Shown here: in pieces, positions 46,901 through 54,189 of the stretch
Numbering within the stretch: the first letter of the stretch is position 1
Layout of the letters: every line of letters begins with the position of its first letter
From: Edaphochlamys debaryana
Taxonomy: Eukaryota; Chlorophyta; Chlorophyceae; Chlamydomonadales
Direction of reading: 5' to 3'
DNA length: 64,000 nt
Assembly (NCBI GenBank): GCA_016858145.1
Contig: JAEHOE010000088.1
Location: forward strand, 124,001 to 188,000
Program-made: the position numbers and the translations under genes
Notes under the pieces: generated by a model
What the model saw: only the letters and a program-made list of their open reading frames with translations
What the model was told of the DNA's origin: nothing
Database searches by the model: none

Positions 46901-47786
46901 GTAGCTAGGGCGGCAGAGTGGGGGTGCGTGCGTGGGTTTTAATAATGAGGGGGCGGGGCAGCACGCGGCGTGAGGAGAATCACTCGAAGACAGCTCGGGG
47001 GTGGGGGAGCGGCTGAGGACTGAGGGCCCGGGAGGGCCCGAGGTGGACCCAGGCGCCAGCCCCGCCCCCGCATGCCCTGCTTGCTTTCTTGCGGGTACCC
47101 TTACATTGGGTGCCCTCAGCCGTCACGCCAACGATGGTGCAGGTACCGTACGTCTTGCTGTCCTGCGAGCGATGAGCAGTAGGAGACGGAAGCAGCAACC
47201 AGAGCGCGGCTTTACGCACATGTGCGGGCGGGGGGGACGGACTTACCGCGCGCCCAATCGAGCGGTTGGTCACACTCAGCGGTGCACTCGATCGTGGCAC
47301 ACTCCCCCCGGCTGGTCACACTATTGTTCGAGTGGTAATCGTCCAGGCGTCAGGCAAAAGGGGACACCTAACAGCGCTATGCCCGCAAAGGTGGCAGCCA
47401 GCGCAAAGAAGTGGATGGCGCGCTAGGCGCGCGCGGCCGGCGGACATCTCCACGGATTGCTCACCGAGCCGGGCGCCCCGGTCACGTTGGCCGAGTAGCC
47501 ATAGGTGTAGACCGCGCCGAGGGTGACGTTGCCGCCCTGCGTGGAATGTGCCGTCCGATAAATGAACTACTGTGCGCGGGCGGGATCGCATGGGCAGGGT
47601 CGCACTTACCGTGAGCACCGCGAAGGAAGTGTCCGGATCGTACCACTGGTAGACATTGAAGTGACGGGTGCAGTAAACAGGGGGCTTGGCCCTGGGAGGC
47701 GGCTTTCCGCCGAGTGCATGGGGCGCCGAGGCCACAGCAAGGACCAGCGCAACAAGGTAACAGAGAGTGCGTGCCTTGGATGCCAT
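31980..47786 (-). CDS. D1: secreted AOC-barrel (dirigent-superfamily) protein, interrupted by a retrotransposon in intron 3
   Basis: Five exons on -: 47786-47610, 47536-47465, 47162-47105, 32909-32827, 32120-31980 (176 residues), all in phase. A signal peptide (CYLVALVLAVASAPHALGG) and a Pro-rich spacer precede the barrel. Barrel strands include TYGTCTIVGVT, FCQYTLVSPIGTLNGAGM and the hallmark GGTGAYRGASGE followed by ATYHVYLDKDPKC, as in allene-oxide-cyclase-like/dirigent proteins. Paralogue D2 has the same five exons with the same phases, which fixes the model. Intron 3 is 14,195 bp because the Ty3/gypsy element 32975-46870 lies in it; without the element it would be about 295 bp (196 bp in D2). 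The exon-4 donor (GTACGG at 32826) is the weakest junction. The ligand or reaction is unknown. Confidence 0.8.
32241..32396. repeat. Two relic copies of the D1 exon-5 acceptor edge
   Basis: At 32241-32274 and 32361-32396 the CTCGCAG|GGCTCC acceptor and first codons of exon 5 recur (real edge 32104-32127). On - the second copy would read GSSFVADTHTRN instead of GSSFVGAILGGTG. Each could act as an alternative acceptor. Confidence 0.75.
32971..32974. repeat. Target-site duplication ACGT (left)
   Basis: ACGT flanks the element on the left and recurs at 46871-46874. Four bases is short, so a chance match cannot be excluded. Confidence 0.5.
32975..33024. repeat. 50-bp segment S, outer copy
   Basis: The segment starting TGTCAGGACACACTATGGGC occurs here, between the target site and the 3' LTR core, and again at 33467-33516 on the inner side. 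It is absent beside the 5' LTR core. Confidence 0.9.
33025..33464 (-). repeat. 3' LTR core
   Basis: 440 bp matching 46431-46870 with about six substitutions (98.6% identity). On - it begins TGACAGAGCACGG. Confidence 0.92.
33467..33516. repeat. 50-bp segment S, inner copy, next to the polypurine tract
   Basis: Identical to 32975-33024. On - it follows directly after AAGGGGGGG (33525-33517), where the LTR would normally start. Confidence 0.9.
33759..34187 (-). other. Domain: adenine-methylase-like Rossmann fold at the pol C-terminus
   Basis: Residues 1488-1630 of pol. VILDPCAGDETLANALRARG has the form of SAM-binding motif I (hhDPcaGxGxL). WLIISAPHPELLPF sits where amino-methylases have the (D/N)PP(Y/F) motif but has SAPHP instead. 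The rest (PLVVAFIPRRML, GKPGAWLLVFRD) follows the usual beta4-beta6 layout. The fold is likely; activity is doubtful. Confidence 0.6.
34716..34850 (-). other. Domain: PHD finger in pol
   Basis: Residues 1267-1311 contain a complete C4HC3 set: C1267-x2-C-x11-C-x2-C-x4-H-x2-C-x14-C-x2-C1311, with the canonical MCDGCGTGWHLYC core and GTWTCPDC end. PHD fingers read histone H3 tails, so here it could direct integration, the role chromodomains have in chromoviruses. Confidence 0.9.
36384..37256 (-). other. Domain: DNMT3/DRM-like cytosine-5 methyltransferase, degenerate
   Basis: Residues about 465-755 of pol, between RNase H and integrase. VVVECGTSAATGLEACLRAG followed by WTVRRYH fits motif I of C5-methylases. 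LTLDTAAMGRAQHSLRAFCT followed by NLAAPEHL fits the 'Da...hR.R.fwtNl' block of DNMT3/DRM enzymes. LLPEEIAALTGLEP resembles the C-terminal 'r.ltpeE...l.G'. The catalytic PCQ region reads WLVLGNLDST, without the Pro-Cys pair, so no methyl transfer is expected. Confidence 0.6.
38633..38660. repeat. 14-bp tandem duplication disrupting RT
   Basis: ACCAGAACGAGGTC occurs twice in a row (38633-38646, 38647-38660). On - the first pass ends TSFW then TGA. The reading frame after the second unit continues the RT domain (WWNNTLWRYKRLMYGA). Confidence 0.95.
39235..44067 (-). CDS. Retrotransposon ORF2: large protein with retropepsin-like part and membrane segment
   Basis: 1,610 codons open, in the same frame as gag and separated from its UAG by 12 sense codons. 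The first ATG is at WPMGYG near 44043. Residues about 1-1000 match no retrotransposon domain I recognise. At about 40970-40560 KIEIMCDGFDIM and IVFGRPFLSLLRANICIG resemble the first strand and the C-terminal 'hLGRPFL' of retropepsins, but the usual D-T/S-G triplet is not evident. The C-terminus has an acidic stretch (TEDEDWHSTSSEEESDDD), a long basic helix rich in Arg/Gln, and a hydrophobic segment (AFTFAIVMLVFLGCW). The ORF ends at TGA 39237-39235, after which homologous proline-rich sequence continues in the two other frames (39257-39072, then 39142 on). Confidence 0.75.
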   Translation of the reverse strand: MPPPPSWPMGYGAPPFLHPPPSSYAPSSASALHTDVLSVAQHPYNSTFVTYVEYGTPGAALATSASVSQLGGGMSACNGVGIFASKETGPAVSPTGPPTPIQGQTVWPPQASSAAAFNTTKEPMPASFRQLPPRPLPSSMRLPPVEQVSFSHMKDGSSNVRFGPMAPGKTAAALEILGKMMAELLKAPEASPEASVLACSSTAATACSKMEEIKQYLKSELAGSLHYVDNSDPKRGAGLLKADGTLIFPPGIGPDTMYNTVGLMIQSLHESLGVKLEPCNAGIKSLRQSSQPLGIARVWNVITPGTASELRVCGDFLVVPDDWAAGLFTMLWGGPLFHQCGMLYDYYPRPHLCFRSGLHQGDETINGHVALVPAPPELEKVAASLRTCCATALLPSEPLPPPVDEARAQLKTVSMHIPTMRFDPSDYARPLTSSLGLSDRRIRIWDWSPTDGASVAFATSVNPAEEVVEEEMLEYEDEELAEADARGELPGPQLEEVEPQHTQAPTSAASAPPKGGPKIQALATHDHPWRPASSRDEGRQSSRGCSRSRDRGAESRGRDHERERSGDRQPRRSGSGGAGGRRPSGSPQRSRSRSPGTPGRLSGSRRPCTLCNCLREATKLQAYQDLAVFPGHENYRGAGPRLGSPLRYPPWSRHSQDYCLLHALLGGPTLLRWTPELQDSLGSLDIKGFFQPINEIDLQLWPEDLPALPLAKAYDRGDKQLCRECRWMEEVLARMGPDLDHPNVSVYRQSERHVHSSTYFISAYIDWCRKLRDWLAFKEQAIGWREQRPLPAPQPTPPPPRQERSRRSGAPPAAAAGPSTSVALQRDAAAADPSGSAQARNREALEAGAQAPPAVPSPKRQATATPTTRAPPAAPEAAASADQGPRPAGVRLAPKALELTATLVSRYPYLPPPLPASTVHDALVPPQPAEQPSLEPQAPPASQQAYMWRRPSAILVGDVVFGEDTMAAPYLRCAEREATVAQPRPPPPVCALASTRYYSTSCSDDVAPGDGNGLSTGLPFGDNERARWESQGLPKIEIMCDGFDIMTAAYSVNMGLTGASCLMRRDLFGHMPVSTEPIGVPGLNHETETIRIFGARGTKNAKYTTNCTARDVRVFINGTLARNGAPDEPAAIMVDVPVAPVLPEEDLPYGIVFGRPFLSLLRANICIGTSGDECWLSYPIDDVASWRTRLWLCNRYTDNAIRFCALTAAPALSRGGVESEPEPKSELASSSKLLEPAPPLATKPEARADATAQDEQPASASGNPAPGPAGERRKEELPDSRCGATLHQLPFWVKANTPAKHSINGPGAAGLSPAAEPLEAGESLAPGAAGAESQAKGSGSLPSCGLIDHDVYGVSFARALHLLCDLGACTVAYGATTFGIWVPLLHCPRAIVRLIAASPVYGPVQPYDTFGANTTDTEDEDWHSTSSEEESDDDAELDEQLDDWMEHVQWRLGCMILRRVTRSINRKLARQARRKLRRQEELRAQAFAAMEQARRQYLSQVKRQFLQQRAERWAAAAGAKVPKRKYAPPDANTKSATPARWRCNTYKAFTFAIVMLVFLGCWRLSDAAPNCVPHPAYPQGGAVAGSELGAAGAVARHHPAGASHAAHPAA
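44104..46443 (-). CDS. Retrotransposon Gag
   Basis: The frame is open from inside the 5' LTR (46443, TTG) to TAG 44106-44104. The first ATG is 45540 (MGDRNCPSFDAKPTSLPAFL), a probable Gag start giving about 478 residues. The upstream 300 codons are Arg/Pro-rich and may be leader. The capsid-like helical part contains QSARLFIKQWAM and WLRAVMESHWVKASF. A zinc knuckle CSFCNAKHHSVDFC (CX2CX4HX4C) lies near 44560-44519. The C-terminus is Tyr/Gly/Pro-rich. The single TAG, in frame with ORF2, suggests readthrough. Confidence 0.85.
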   Translation of the reverse strand: MLADLLPTSLVRWRRALRTSRRDRSGPRPRCDLASKESSRKSKQQTASGADRRGPAAAPLPIPQLTPVSTTASRAAARELRRQEEREANLPIDRLAALLNAQNAGTPIRSAPASPTRGRGLADPRAATTALRGNPLFEQDPTGSTGAGPSNSGGSGELRHRRAPSADLATEPTRNDVAGPSGSNSGGHAAGASSGPGPARVSSPPAPQPSAAGALPALAEELWHRLPTPPDAPGERQDLGPGPAPADQAQHPQPAAEGALRLAPAEGDGGGLPLPAPALPAPAPAAQLAPRAPPRRSEDEDMGDRNCPSFDAKPTSLPAFLQSARLFIKQWAMSDRGDNKALIAELILAGMAGGLTKDGGNNLNLVVQGWCATEGAEALAEHKDKWTLLHAGDANPPEYKGQAKLPDLKLDACEYLLEALAKKFDREDPTSKKSYDTYGVEPLEDPMTAGARFLSIVRPISEASISRRVRTERWLRAVMESHWVKASFMNDTIKVSYLGKEDSDPTAWDLAKAIVRCHEIYSAFRIEQEVADSKVKDPKKVKAFATSAGPVSESTSAPGVGSADIARLSSQIERMANSVSALATHSGRQDNGRSYGGQAGGRQQQQQSSGGSKPRWPKAEPGPATGSTGDCSFCNAKHHSVDFCTANAKAGNLTALPGHPKSVNMDNAWAELVRKKPEYAALLSAPRQQQPQGDRPRRQDYAKPKDNNRGKGNPQHAAYAAEASPYLQSQAPPAALHYGQGPASYGYGYGYSTPPPSSYGHSYGYGQGPQAPPAGAFAS
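46431..46870 (-). repeat. 5' LTR core
   Basis: 440 bp matching 33025-33464. It is followed on - by TGCTTCCGACTTCTC. A TGGCGCCG at 46407-46400 resembles the start of a tRNA-Asp primer-binding site but lies 23 bp from the LTR core, so this is weak. Confidence 0.92.
46871..46874. repeat. Target-site duplication ACGT (right)
   Basis: Matches 32971-32974. Confidence 0.5.
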
Positions 47787-48225
47787 GTTCGAGCTGTGTG
47801 TAAATGCACTGGCTTGTGCCATTGACTGCTCCGCGTTCGGAAGAGGGTCCATTAAATTAGGGTCCAGTTTACCGCCGTACGTCCAATTCCGTCACATGGG
47901 GCATACATTGGCCAACGGATAGGGATACGGCAGCGTGCGCAGTGGGCAATGTATCCATGTCACTCGGTGGCGCTTATTGCCGTTGGAGACCCGGGCTTTG
48001 CTTGGCTCCCTGCACCCTCGCTCATCCCAAGGGGCAAGGGCCGAGGGGCGTGCCCCCCCGCCAGGCCAGGGTAACCCATCAATCCCCTCGTGCGGTCGAC
48101 TCAGGGGGAAAGCGGAAAGGTCGAGCCTATGTTGCTGGATGGCACCCAGTAGATCGGGCGGGGGGCGGGGGGCGGGCGGGGGACCCCGCCCGCCAGGAGC
48201 GCCAGTAGCGAGCGTGCGTGGGCCC

Positions 48226-48262
48226 TCCTGCCCTCCTGCCCTCCTGCCCTCCTGCCCGCCCA
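48226..48262. repeat. CTGCCCTC microsatellite
   Basis: Four to five tandem units of CCTGCCCT. Confidence 0.85.
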
Positions 48263-48659
48263 TCCACCGCCCCCGCCAGGGTGGTGAGGCAACCAAGCTG
48301 CGTAAAGAAGCCTTGAGGGGCTAAGGAGGTCAGCAGGGGTCAGTGTGGGTGATGAGAGGCGAAAGCAGGCGGCGGGAGAGGCCTCCCCAGAGAGAGGAGC
48401 GCAGGGTCCACCGACCGGACCCGGCGGCGCCGGGGGCAGCAGGGGCAGGCAAAAGGGTACCTACCTTTGCGTACGCGCGCGTGGGGTGCCTTGCAAGGCA
48501 ACCAATCGGTTGGCCGAGCCATGTCGCACACGATTGCTTCTTCCCGTGCCCCTTCCTGCCAACAGGAGCGAGGTTGGGCTTAGGGCAGTGCCCCCTGTCC
48601 CCTCCCGTCCCACCCCTGCAGTGACCCCGCCCACCCACGCAAGTTGCTCGCTCTGGCCC

Positions 48660-48758
48660 CAGCGTTCCAAGGGCGGCGTGCGGAGGCGTGTGCGTGCAGC
48701 TGCTTGCTCGGGAGCTGAGGGCCTGAGGCCTCGGCTGACGGAGGACCTGCCTCGCTGA
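48660..48758 (+). pseudogene. Relic of a family-C exon 2
   Basis: GGCGGCGTGCGGAGGC... followed by CTTGCTCGGGAGCTG and CGGCTGACGGAGGA closely matches C1 exon 2 (30744-30809), but small insertions break the frame and the donor is lost (CTCGCTGAGG). No matching exon 1 or exon 3 was found next to it. It shows that a fifth C gene once stood between D1 and D2. Confidence 0.75.
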
Positions 48759-48996
48759 GGTGACGTCGATGGAGGAGCTCACGCACACTGTGATCTGTGA
48801 TCTGTGATCTGGCAGATGCATGCGTACTACGGTCCCTATCTACCAGACCTGTAGGGGCCGCCGTTTCTCAACCGGGTGCCTGGCCATGGCTGGCCGCCGG
48901 TGCGTGCGTGCCACGCACAGTAGTGAGCGGGCGCGCGGGGCCGTGTGCGTGGCTGGCTGGTGGCGCGCAGGTAGGGAGGAGGCCCCAACCGTATTA

Positions 48997-49001
48997 TTAC
49001 A
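48997..49001 (-). terminator. TGTAA poly(A) signal for D2
   Basis: TTACA on + is TGTAA on -, about 320 nt after the D2 stop, a spacing close to that in D1. Confidence 0.5.
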
Positions 49002-49322
49002 GTAAGCAAGCGAGCTCGACTCATGATGAATCCCTCTCTACGTACCCAGGCAATCAACCACCTGTCATACCCAAAAGGAAGGTCCCAGCAGCCCCGCAAC
49101 GAATGACCACCGAGCGCGTCCCAGCCCCAGATACTCCATGCGCCGAGGCTGCGTGCCTGAGTGGCGGCGTGCTCGCACACAAACGCTCTCCCCCCCCTGT
49201 AAATTCAAAAACAAGTAAGCCTTTAGACCCGTCCTTGTCAGGCTGCTAGCTGCGTGGACTGCCTTGCGTGCTTATCCGCAGCCCTTGGATCGAGTCCGCA
49301 CCAGAATCCAGCCAGATCCAGC

Positions 49323-51055
49323 CTAGCACATGGGATCTTTGTCCAGGTACACTTCGTACGTGGCCTGCATGCCCACCTCCGCCAGCGTGACGCCGTGGGC
49401 CTGGCCGCTGGCGCCGCGGAAGATGCCGGTGCCTCCGTGGATGGCCGCCACAAAGGTAGAGTTCTGCGGGGTGGGGTGCGGGCGGGGCGGGGGAGGGGGA
49501 CGGGGGAGGGAGGGTCGGTTTATAATACAGAGAGAGCAGGCAGGGTGCGTGCCGGTTCACTGCCGTGGATGGCCGCCACAAAGGTAGGGTCCTGGCAGGC
49601 AGGTGGGGGGCAGGCGAGACGGGGGAGGGGGAGGGGAAGGGAGTGTTTGTGGGGTGGGGTTTGGGGGGGGAGGGAAGAGGTGACCAACTTGGCGAAGAGC
49701 CTCATGGTTACGGCGTGGCAGTGGTGGGCCATGCAGCATGTCGCCGCCTGCGGGTGTGCGGTGTCCCCCTAATGGACGGGGAACCCGCGAGGGGAAGGGA
49801 GGGAGGGTCGGTTCAAAGCCCAGAGAGAGCGGGCAGGGTGCGTGCCGTTCAGTTTACTGCCATGTCCATGGGCGTACGGATTGCTGCAACGAAGGTGGGG
49901 TTTGGAGCATGAGCGCACACACGTGGGGGGCAGTAGGCGGGGGGGTGAGCAATGCGAGGGGTAAGTGCCGGGAGGGAAATGGAGGGGCGGGAGGACTCAA
50001 CCCCCAGCGGGCGGGTCACGCCCACGGCTTGCATCGCCCAGAATGGCTTCTGCGCCGCAGAGCGGCGGGTCGAATCCTAAGGAGGCAGCGCGTGCCCCTT
50101 TGACCCCAGACGTTATCATGCCCGCAGCATGCCTAGCCTTCCGATCAAGCCCAGCATACCGGCTTGCTGTTGACAATGCCCGCGCCCGTGATGGTGCCGA
50201 CGGGGCTCACGACGATAACCTGGCAGAACGCTGTGGGCAGGACAGGCCGGGGCGGACAGTCAACAGATGACGGCGAGGAAGGGGATGAAGCTGCTGGACA
50301 GGAGGGACGCCGCTGGGCAGATGGATGGGATGCGCGCGTCACCACCGCTGACAGAGGCCTAGGAGGGCCCTAGGTGGACCCGGTTTGGCCCGGTTGCTTG
50401 GAGATGCCCTGACACACACAACTCACCATCGGATGAGTCATCAGGCAGGACAGCGATGATGCCGCAGGTACCGTAAGTCCTCCTGCCCTGCGAGGAGGGG
50501 GAGGCGAAGCAGCGGCGGGCTGTCAGTTACAGCCTGAGGAAGCCAGGACGCTAGCTCGCCACCTCGAACTTGATCGTCCAACCCCACAGGAGGCGGGCAG
50601 CTCCACTCTTTTCACCACCATCCCTAGCTAGCCACGCCCGCAATGGTGGCAGTGTGTAGCACGCATGCATAGAACGCGGACCGACGACAGCAGGAATGCT
50701 CACCGAGCCCGGCACGCCGGTCACATTCGACGAGTAGCCGAAGGTGAAGGTTGAACCGAGGGTAACGTTCTCGGTCTGCGTGCGGATTGGGTCGTCGCCT
50801 TGATAACACAACAGCAGCAGCCGACCGCCGATTCGCGAATTACACAACATGCGCACCCACCGAGAGAGCCCAGAAGGAAGTCTCCGGGTCGTAATATTGG
50901 TAGACGCTGAAGTGCCGGGTGCAATATGCCGGGAGCCTGGCCCTCGGCGGTGGCTTGCCATGCGGCGGTGGGTTGCCGCTCATGACATGCGCAGGCGCCG
51001 AGGCCAGCGCGAGGACCAGCGCCAGGAAGCACAAGTTGCGTGTCTGGGCTGCCAT
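49323..51055 (-). CDS. D2: secreted AOC-barrel (dirigent-superfamily) protein
   Basis: Five exons on -: 51055-50861, 50775-50704, 50487-50427, 50230-50160, 49463-49323 (179 residues), all in phase with GT..AG introns. A signal peptide (LCFLALVLALASAPAHVMSG) precedes a Pro-rich linker and YCTRHFSVYQYYDPETSF. Barrel strands: NVTLGSTFTFGYSSNVTG, TYGTCGIIAVLPDD, FCQVIVVSPVGTITGAGI, and the hallmark GGTGIFRGASGQ with ATYEVYLDKDPMC. The C-terminal Cys, the LDKDP end and every intron phase match D1, so these are tandem paralogues. The product is probably exported to the wall or medium; its ligand is unknown. A TATA-like GGATATAAG lies about 50 nt upstream of the ATG. Confidence 0.82.
49564..49905. 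repeat. Two relic copies of the D2 exon-5 acceptor edge
   Basis: At 49564-49595 and 49870-49905 the first codons of exon 5 recur on - as DPTFVAAIHG and PTFVAAIRT against the exon's NSTFVAAIHG. The first copy keeps a CCAG acceptor. Surrounding intron sequence (GGGCAGG..GCGTGCCG runs) is duplicated too. Confidence 0.8.
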
Positions 51056-51100
51056 GGTAGATGTGGGTAGGGACCGGTGCTTGAAAATACGAAGCACTGT

Positions 51101-51110
51101 GGGCTTATAT
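51101..51110 (-). promoter_or_regulatory. TATA-like box of D2
   Basis: ATATAAGCCC on -, about 50 nt upstream of the D2 start codon. Confidence 0.4.
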
Positions 51111-51483
51111 CCGGCCAGTCTTCGTCCAATTCCGGCGGGCGGTTACGTCCGCGATTCTATCAACTGCAAAGGGAGAATAACTGTGCCTCATACTTGACGC
51201 GAACGGACAGGGATGCGCGGGCAGAACTGGATGTGAAGTGATGCACGCAAGTCTGACCAGGTCCGCCCAGGCCCAAACTGCTCATCAGGACTGCATGCCT
51301 GCCTCGCGTACTGAGCGCACTGAGAGGCGAAGTCGCCCCGGAGCAGCCCTCCTTCCGCGGCCCCATGCTAGAGGTCAGAGGGCAGGCCGAGGAGGAAAAT
51401 GGCAGGTGCACGGCTGGATGGGAGGAAGGTGGCGACGGTGGGTGGTTGGTGCCTGTCGGTGGCGACGGTGCGGGCGTCGTTAC

Positions 51484-51580
51484 CAGGGCCTAAAACCTCC
51501 ACAAGAGAGATGTGCAGAAGCAATTGTGAGTACTACGTATTCCCTAGTCGCAGTCACAGGCTCGCTCGGCGCTAAGTCGC
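51484..51580 (+). promoter_or_regulatory. Shared family-C upstream module, C2
   Basis: CCTAAAACCTCCACAAGAGA followed by AGTCACAGGCTCGCTCGGCG (51552 on) matches the region upstream of C3 and C4. The second box is 114 bp before the ATG. Confidence 0.65.
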
Positions 51581-51665
51581 GTCTTTGTGCATCCTCGCCT
51601 GGTCTAGACCACTCTGCGCTCTCGCTGCGTTTGACACCTCCTCGTCAAAAGTTCTGGTGCAAGCC

Positions 51666-52768
51666 ATGTCGCTGGGGCTTCTCGCTCGCCGGGTCCTCCC
51701 ACCAACCTCGCGGCCGATGCTGCCAGGCCGGTCCGCGCCCGCGGCTTCTCGGCACGGCCCTCGCAGCCGTGGACCCTGGTCACCTCACCCCTGCCGGCCG
51801 TTTGGCTCGGCGGCGAAGCACAAGACCGCGGCTGTCGAGGAGTCGGTGCCGGAGGGCGCGGCCTATGGGCGCGGCGGGCAGAAGGTAGGTGGGGCGGCTA
51901 CGCGGCTTTGACTTCTGACGCTCATGGGTGGAAGACCCGGCGCTTGCTGTGGCGGTAGGTCATGCCTTAGTCCTCTTCCGCAAGAGGATCAAGGAGGAGC
52001 AAGGAAGAGGGGAGGGCACGGAAAGCATCTTCTATGCACCGTGCAGGTGGGGGGGGCGGGGGGGGGGTCCGCAATCCCTGACCTCCTGGTGGTTCCGGGG
52101 CCGGGGACACCTGTCGCAGAGTGGGGGATGGACGTCGGGACGCAAGGAGAGGGCGGGGGTTACCGTACAGGCGGACCATCGTGGGCCACGCACCGTGCGT
52201 GCGTCCATCAGCCCACCTCTTGCCTCCCATGCCTCTGGCCTCCCAGGCCGCTTCCCTCCCAATGGGCGTCGCGGCGGACCCCCGGCTCCTGGCGAGACTG
52301 GAAGCGGTGGAGGCACGTGCCGCGGCGGCCGAGGCCAAGGCAGCAGCGGCGGAGGCGGAAGCACGGCAGGCGCGTGCGCAGGCGGCCAGGGCGACCAAAG
52401 CAGCTCAGCTGGCGCGTCCGGCCGGGGGCGGCCGCGGCGGCAGCGGCAGTGGCTGGAGGTCGCTGCGGCGACGCCGTCAGGAGGTGGAGCCGGCGGCAGC
52501 GGCGGCGATGGTGGCGGCGGCGGTGGCGGTGGCGGCGGTGGCGCCTAACCGCGGCCGGCGGTCTTGGGCGCAGCAGCTGCAGGCGGCCTGGGCGGCGGAC
52601 AGGAACCTGCAATTCGTCGTACGATACTGCGCATTCATTGCCACATTTATTTTGATTGCGCTCCACCCATTGTTTGACGTGGTCCTACTTTGGGCCGGGG
52701 CTGCCTGGCTTGCACCGGTATATGTCGTCGTGTATGTGTTGTACCGCCTGATCATGGTCACGGACTGA
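51666..52768 (+). CDS. C2: coiled-coil membrane protein, apparently without exon 2
   Basis: Exon 1, 51666-51884 (MSLGLLARRVLPPTSRPMLP, rich in Ser/Arg/Pro, organelle-targeting type), joins in phase 0 to exon 3, 52247-52768 (about 246 residues). Exon 3 encodes the coiled coil (LLARLEAVEARAAAAEAKAA) and two C-terminal hydrophobic segments (YCAFIATFILIALHPLF; WLAPVYVVVYVLYRLIMV). The 81-bp exon 2 of the other members is not visible in 51885-52246. The exon-1 coding sequence is close to that of C3, so the two duplicated recently. Confidence 0.72.
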
Positions 52769-53890
52769 TCCCTCGCCGTCAGGCATTCCATGGGGCAAGG
52801 CGCCCCCGCGCTGCAATCGGTCAAGGAGAGGTCATGGGGAGGTCATGGGGAGGCAGGTTATGGGGAGTGAGCCGCCAACGATCAATTCAACCCCTGGGCA
52901 ACTGGTGAGGCCGGGGCCCGGCAGGGCGGCCATACCTAGGAATTCACCTTGGAGGATCGATGGAGGACTGCCACAAGTATACACCAAAACAAGTGCGCAT
53001 CAGCTACAGGGGTACTACTTCTGTCCTTAGATGTTGGCTGTGCTGTGTGGTGGCCATAGATAGCTGCAGCGGTTGGGCGCACGGATAGACAGGCGGGCGG
53101 GGCCAGCTGGCGCTTGAGGTCACAGGGAGCCGAGGAAGGACGTACTACGCCATAGTTTGGCGCGGGTTGGCGGTGGGCGGCAGCCCGGCAGGCACTGCCT
53201 GCGGAAGCCAGGGAGCTGCTTGCTTGGAGGCCAAGCTGCAGGCGCATGAGTTCGCACGTGCGAAGGGGGAGGCCTCCTTGTCGAGACTGGGGTTTGGGGG
53301 CTGCCGTGCGCCCTCACTGCAACTGGGGTCATGGGGTCACGGAGCGAGGGTGGGGGATATAAAGAGCAGTGGCAGGATGCCTGTGGGCGGTGGGGTGGCC
53401 CACTCTGGCTACGTGTCAGGGAGCAGCAGAGGGTAAGCAGTGCACTGGCGGGCGGGATGCGTGGCGGGATGCGTGTGGGCGATGGTACAGGGACGGGGGC
53501 GGGGCCCAAGCCTTCATATATGCCTTGTCGTTTGCCGTTGATTCCAGGCCCATTCATGTGCTGATCCATGTTTTAAGCCTTGGTGCCCATGTGGTGCCCA
53601 CAACCTGGAAATGGCAGAAGGTGGCCGAAAGCAAGCAAGCCCTCACGCGCAGTGCAGGGCAGTGTCGTTCCGCGCTTGCGATGAGCGTGCCACCACCACG
53701 CAAGCGGAGCACGTGCATATCCCCCGGGGCCGAGTCGGGGCCGACCCGGGAAGCCCCACCCGTACTGCACACGTGCTCAGTAGGACAGGACAAGGCGGGA
53801 AGGCGCGCGCTTGCCCACGGCCCTTCTGCATGCCCCCCCTCACGGACCAGAGCATAGCCTGTGGAAGAGGGCGAGGTAACAGAGCAGGTG
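52769..53890. other. Intergenic region between C2 and C3
   Basis: No exon recognised. A short inverted repeat GCAGGCA-C-TGCCTGC lies near 53190. Confidence 0.5.
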
Positions 53891-53894
53891 CAGG

Positions 53895-54070
53895 GCGGGG
53901 TTGCGCGGTGGGATCGGAGGTGGCGCACGGACCGGGGGTTACGCGGGGGTCGCGAGCACGGCAACGCGTGTCGTTCAAGGGCTTGCCCTAAAACCGCAAC
54001 AAGCGAGGTGCGCATCGGCAAATACGGGTCGTCATAGACCATAGGCACAGTCACAGGCTCACTCTGCGCG
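53895..54070 (+). promoter_or_regulatory. Shared family-C upstream module, C3
   Basis: GGGGTTGCGCGGTGGGAT, GAGCACGGCAACGCGTGTCG, CCCTAAAACCGCAACAAGCG and AGTCACAGGCTC (54049 on) recur in the same order before C4 (58304 on). The last box is 141 bp before the ATG. CGACCACAGCCTCTCCTGC also recurs, at 54116 and 58494. Confidence 0.75.
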
Positions 54071-54189
54071 AAGTCGCGGGCGTCTGTTGCATCCCGGCGT
54101 GCATCTCGCGGATCTCGACCACAGCCTCTCCTGCCTCCGCTAATGCCCAGCGGCATTCTGCGAAGTGTTAGATAGCGCTGGCTGACGCT

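Larger units (their letters stand above)
47787..48996. other. Intergenic region upstream of D1, with a C-family relic and a microsatellite
   Basis: Holds the D1 promoter: CGTCCAATTCCG at 47879-47890 recurs upstream of D2 at 51124-51135. Further on it holds the relic C exon and the CTGCCCTC repeat listed separately. No intact gene is seen. Confidence 0.5.

Noticed and set aside
48226..48262. CRISPR-like array
   Set aside because: Units are 8 bp without spacers; a simple microsatellite in a eukaryotic genome.
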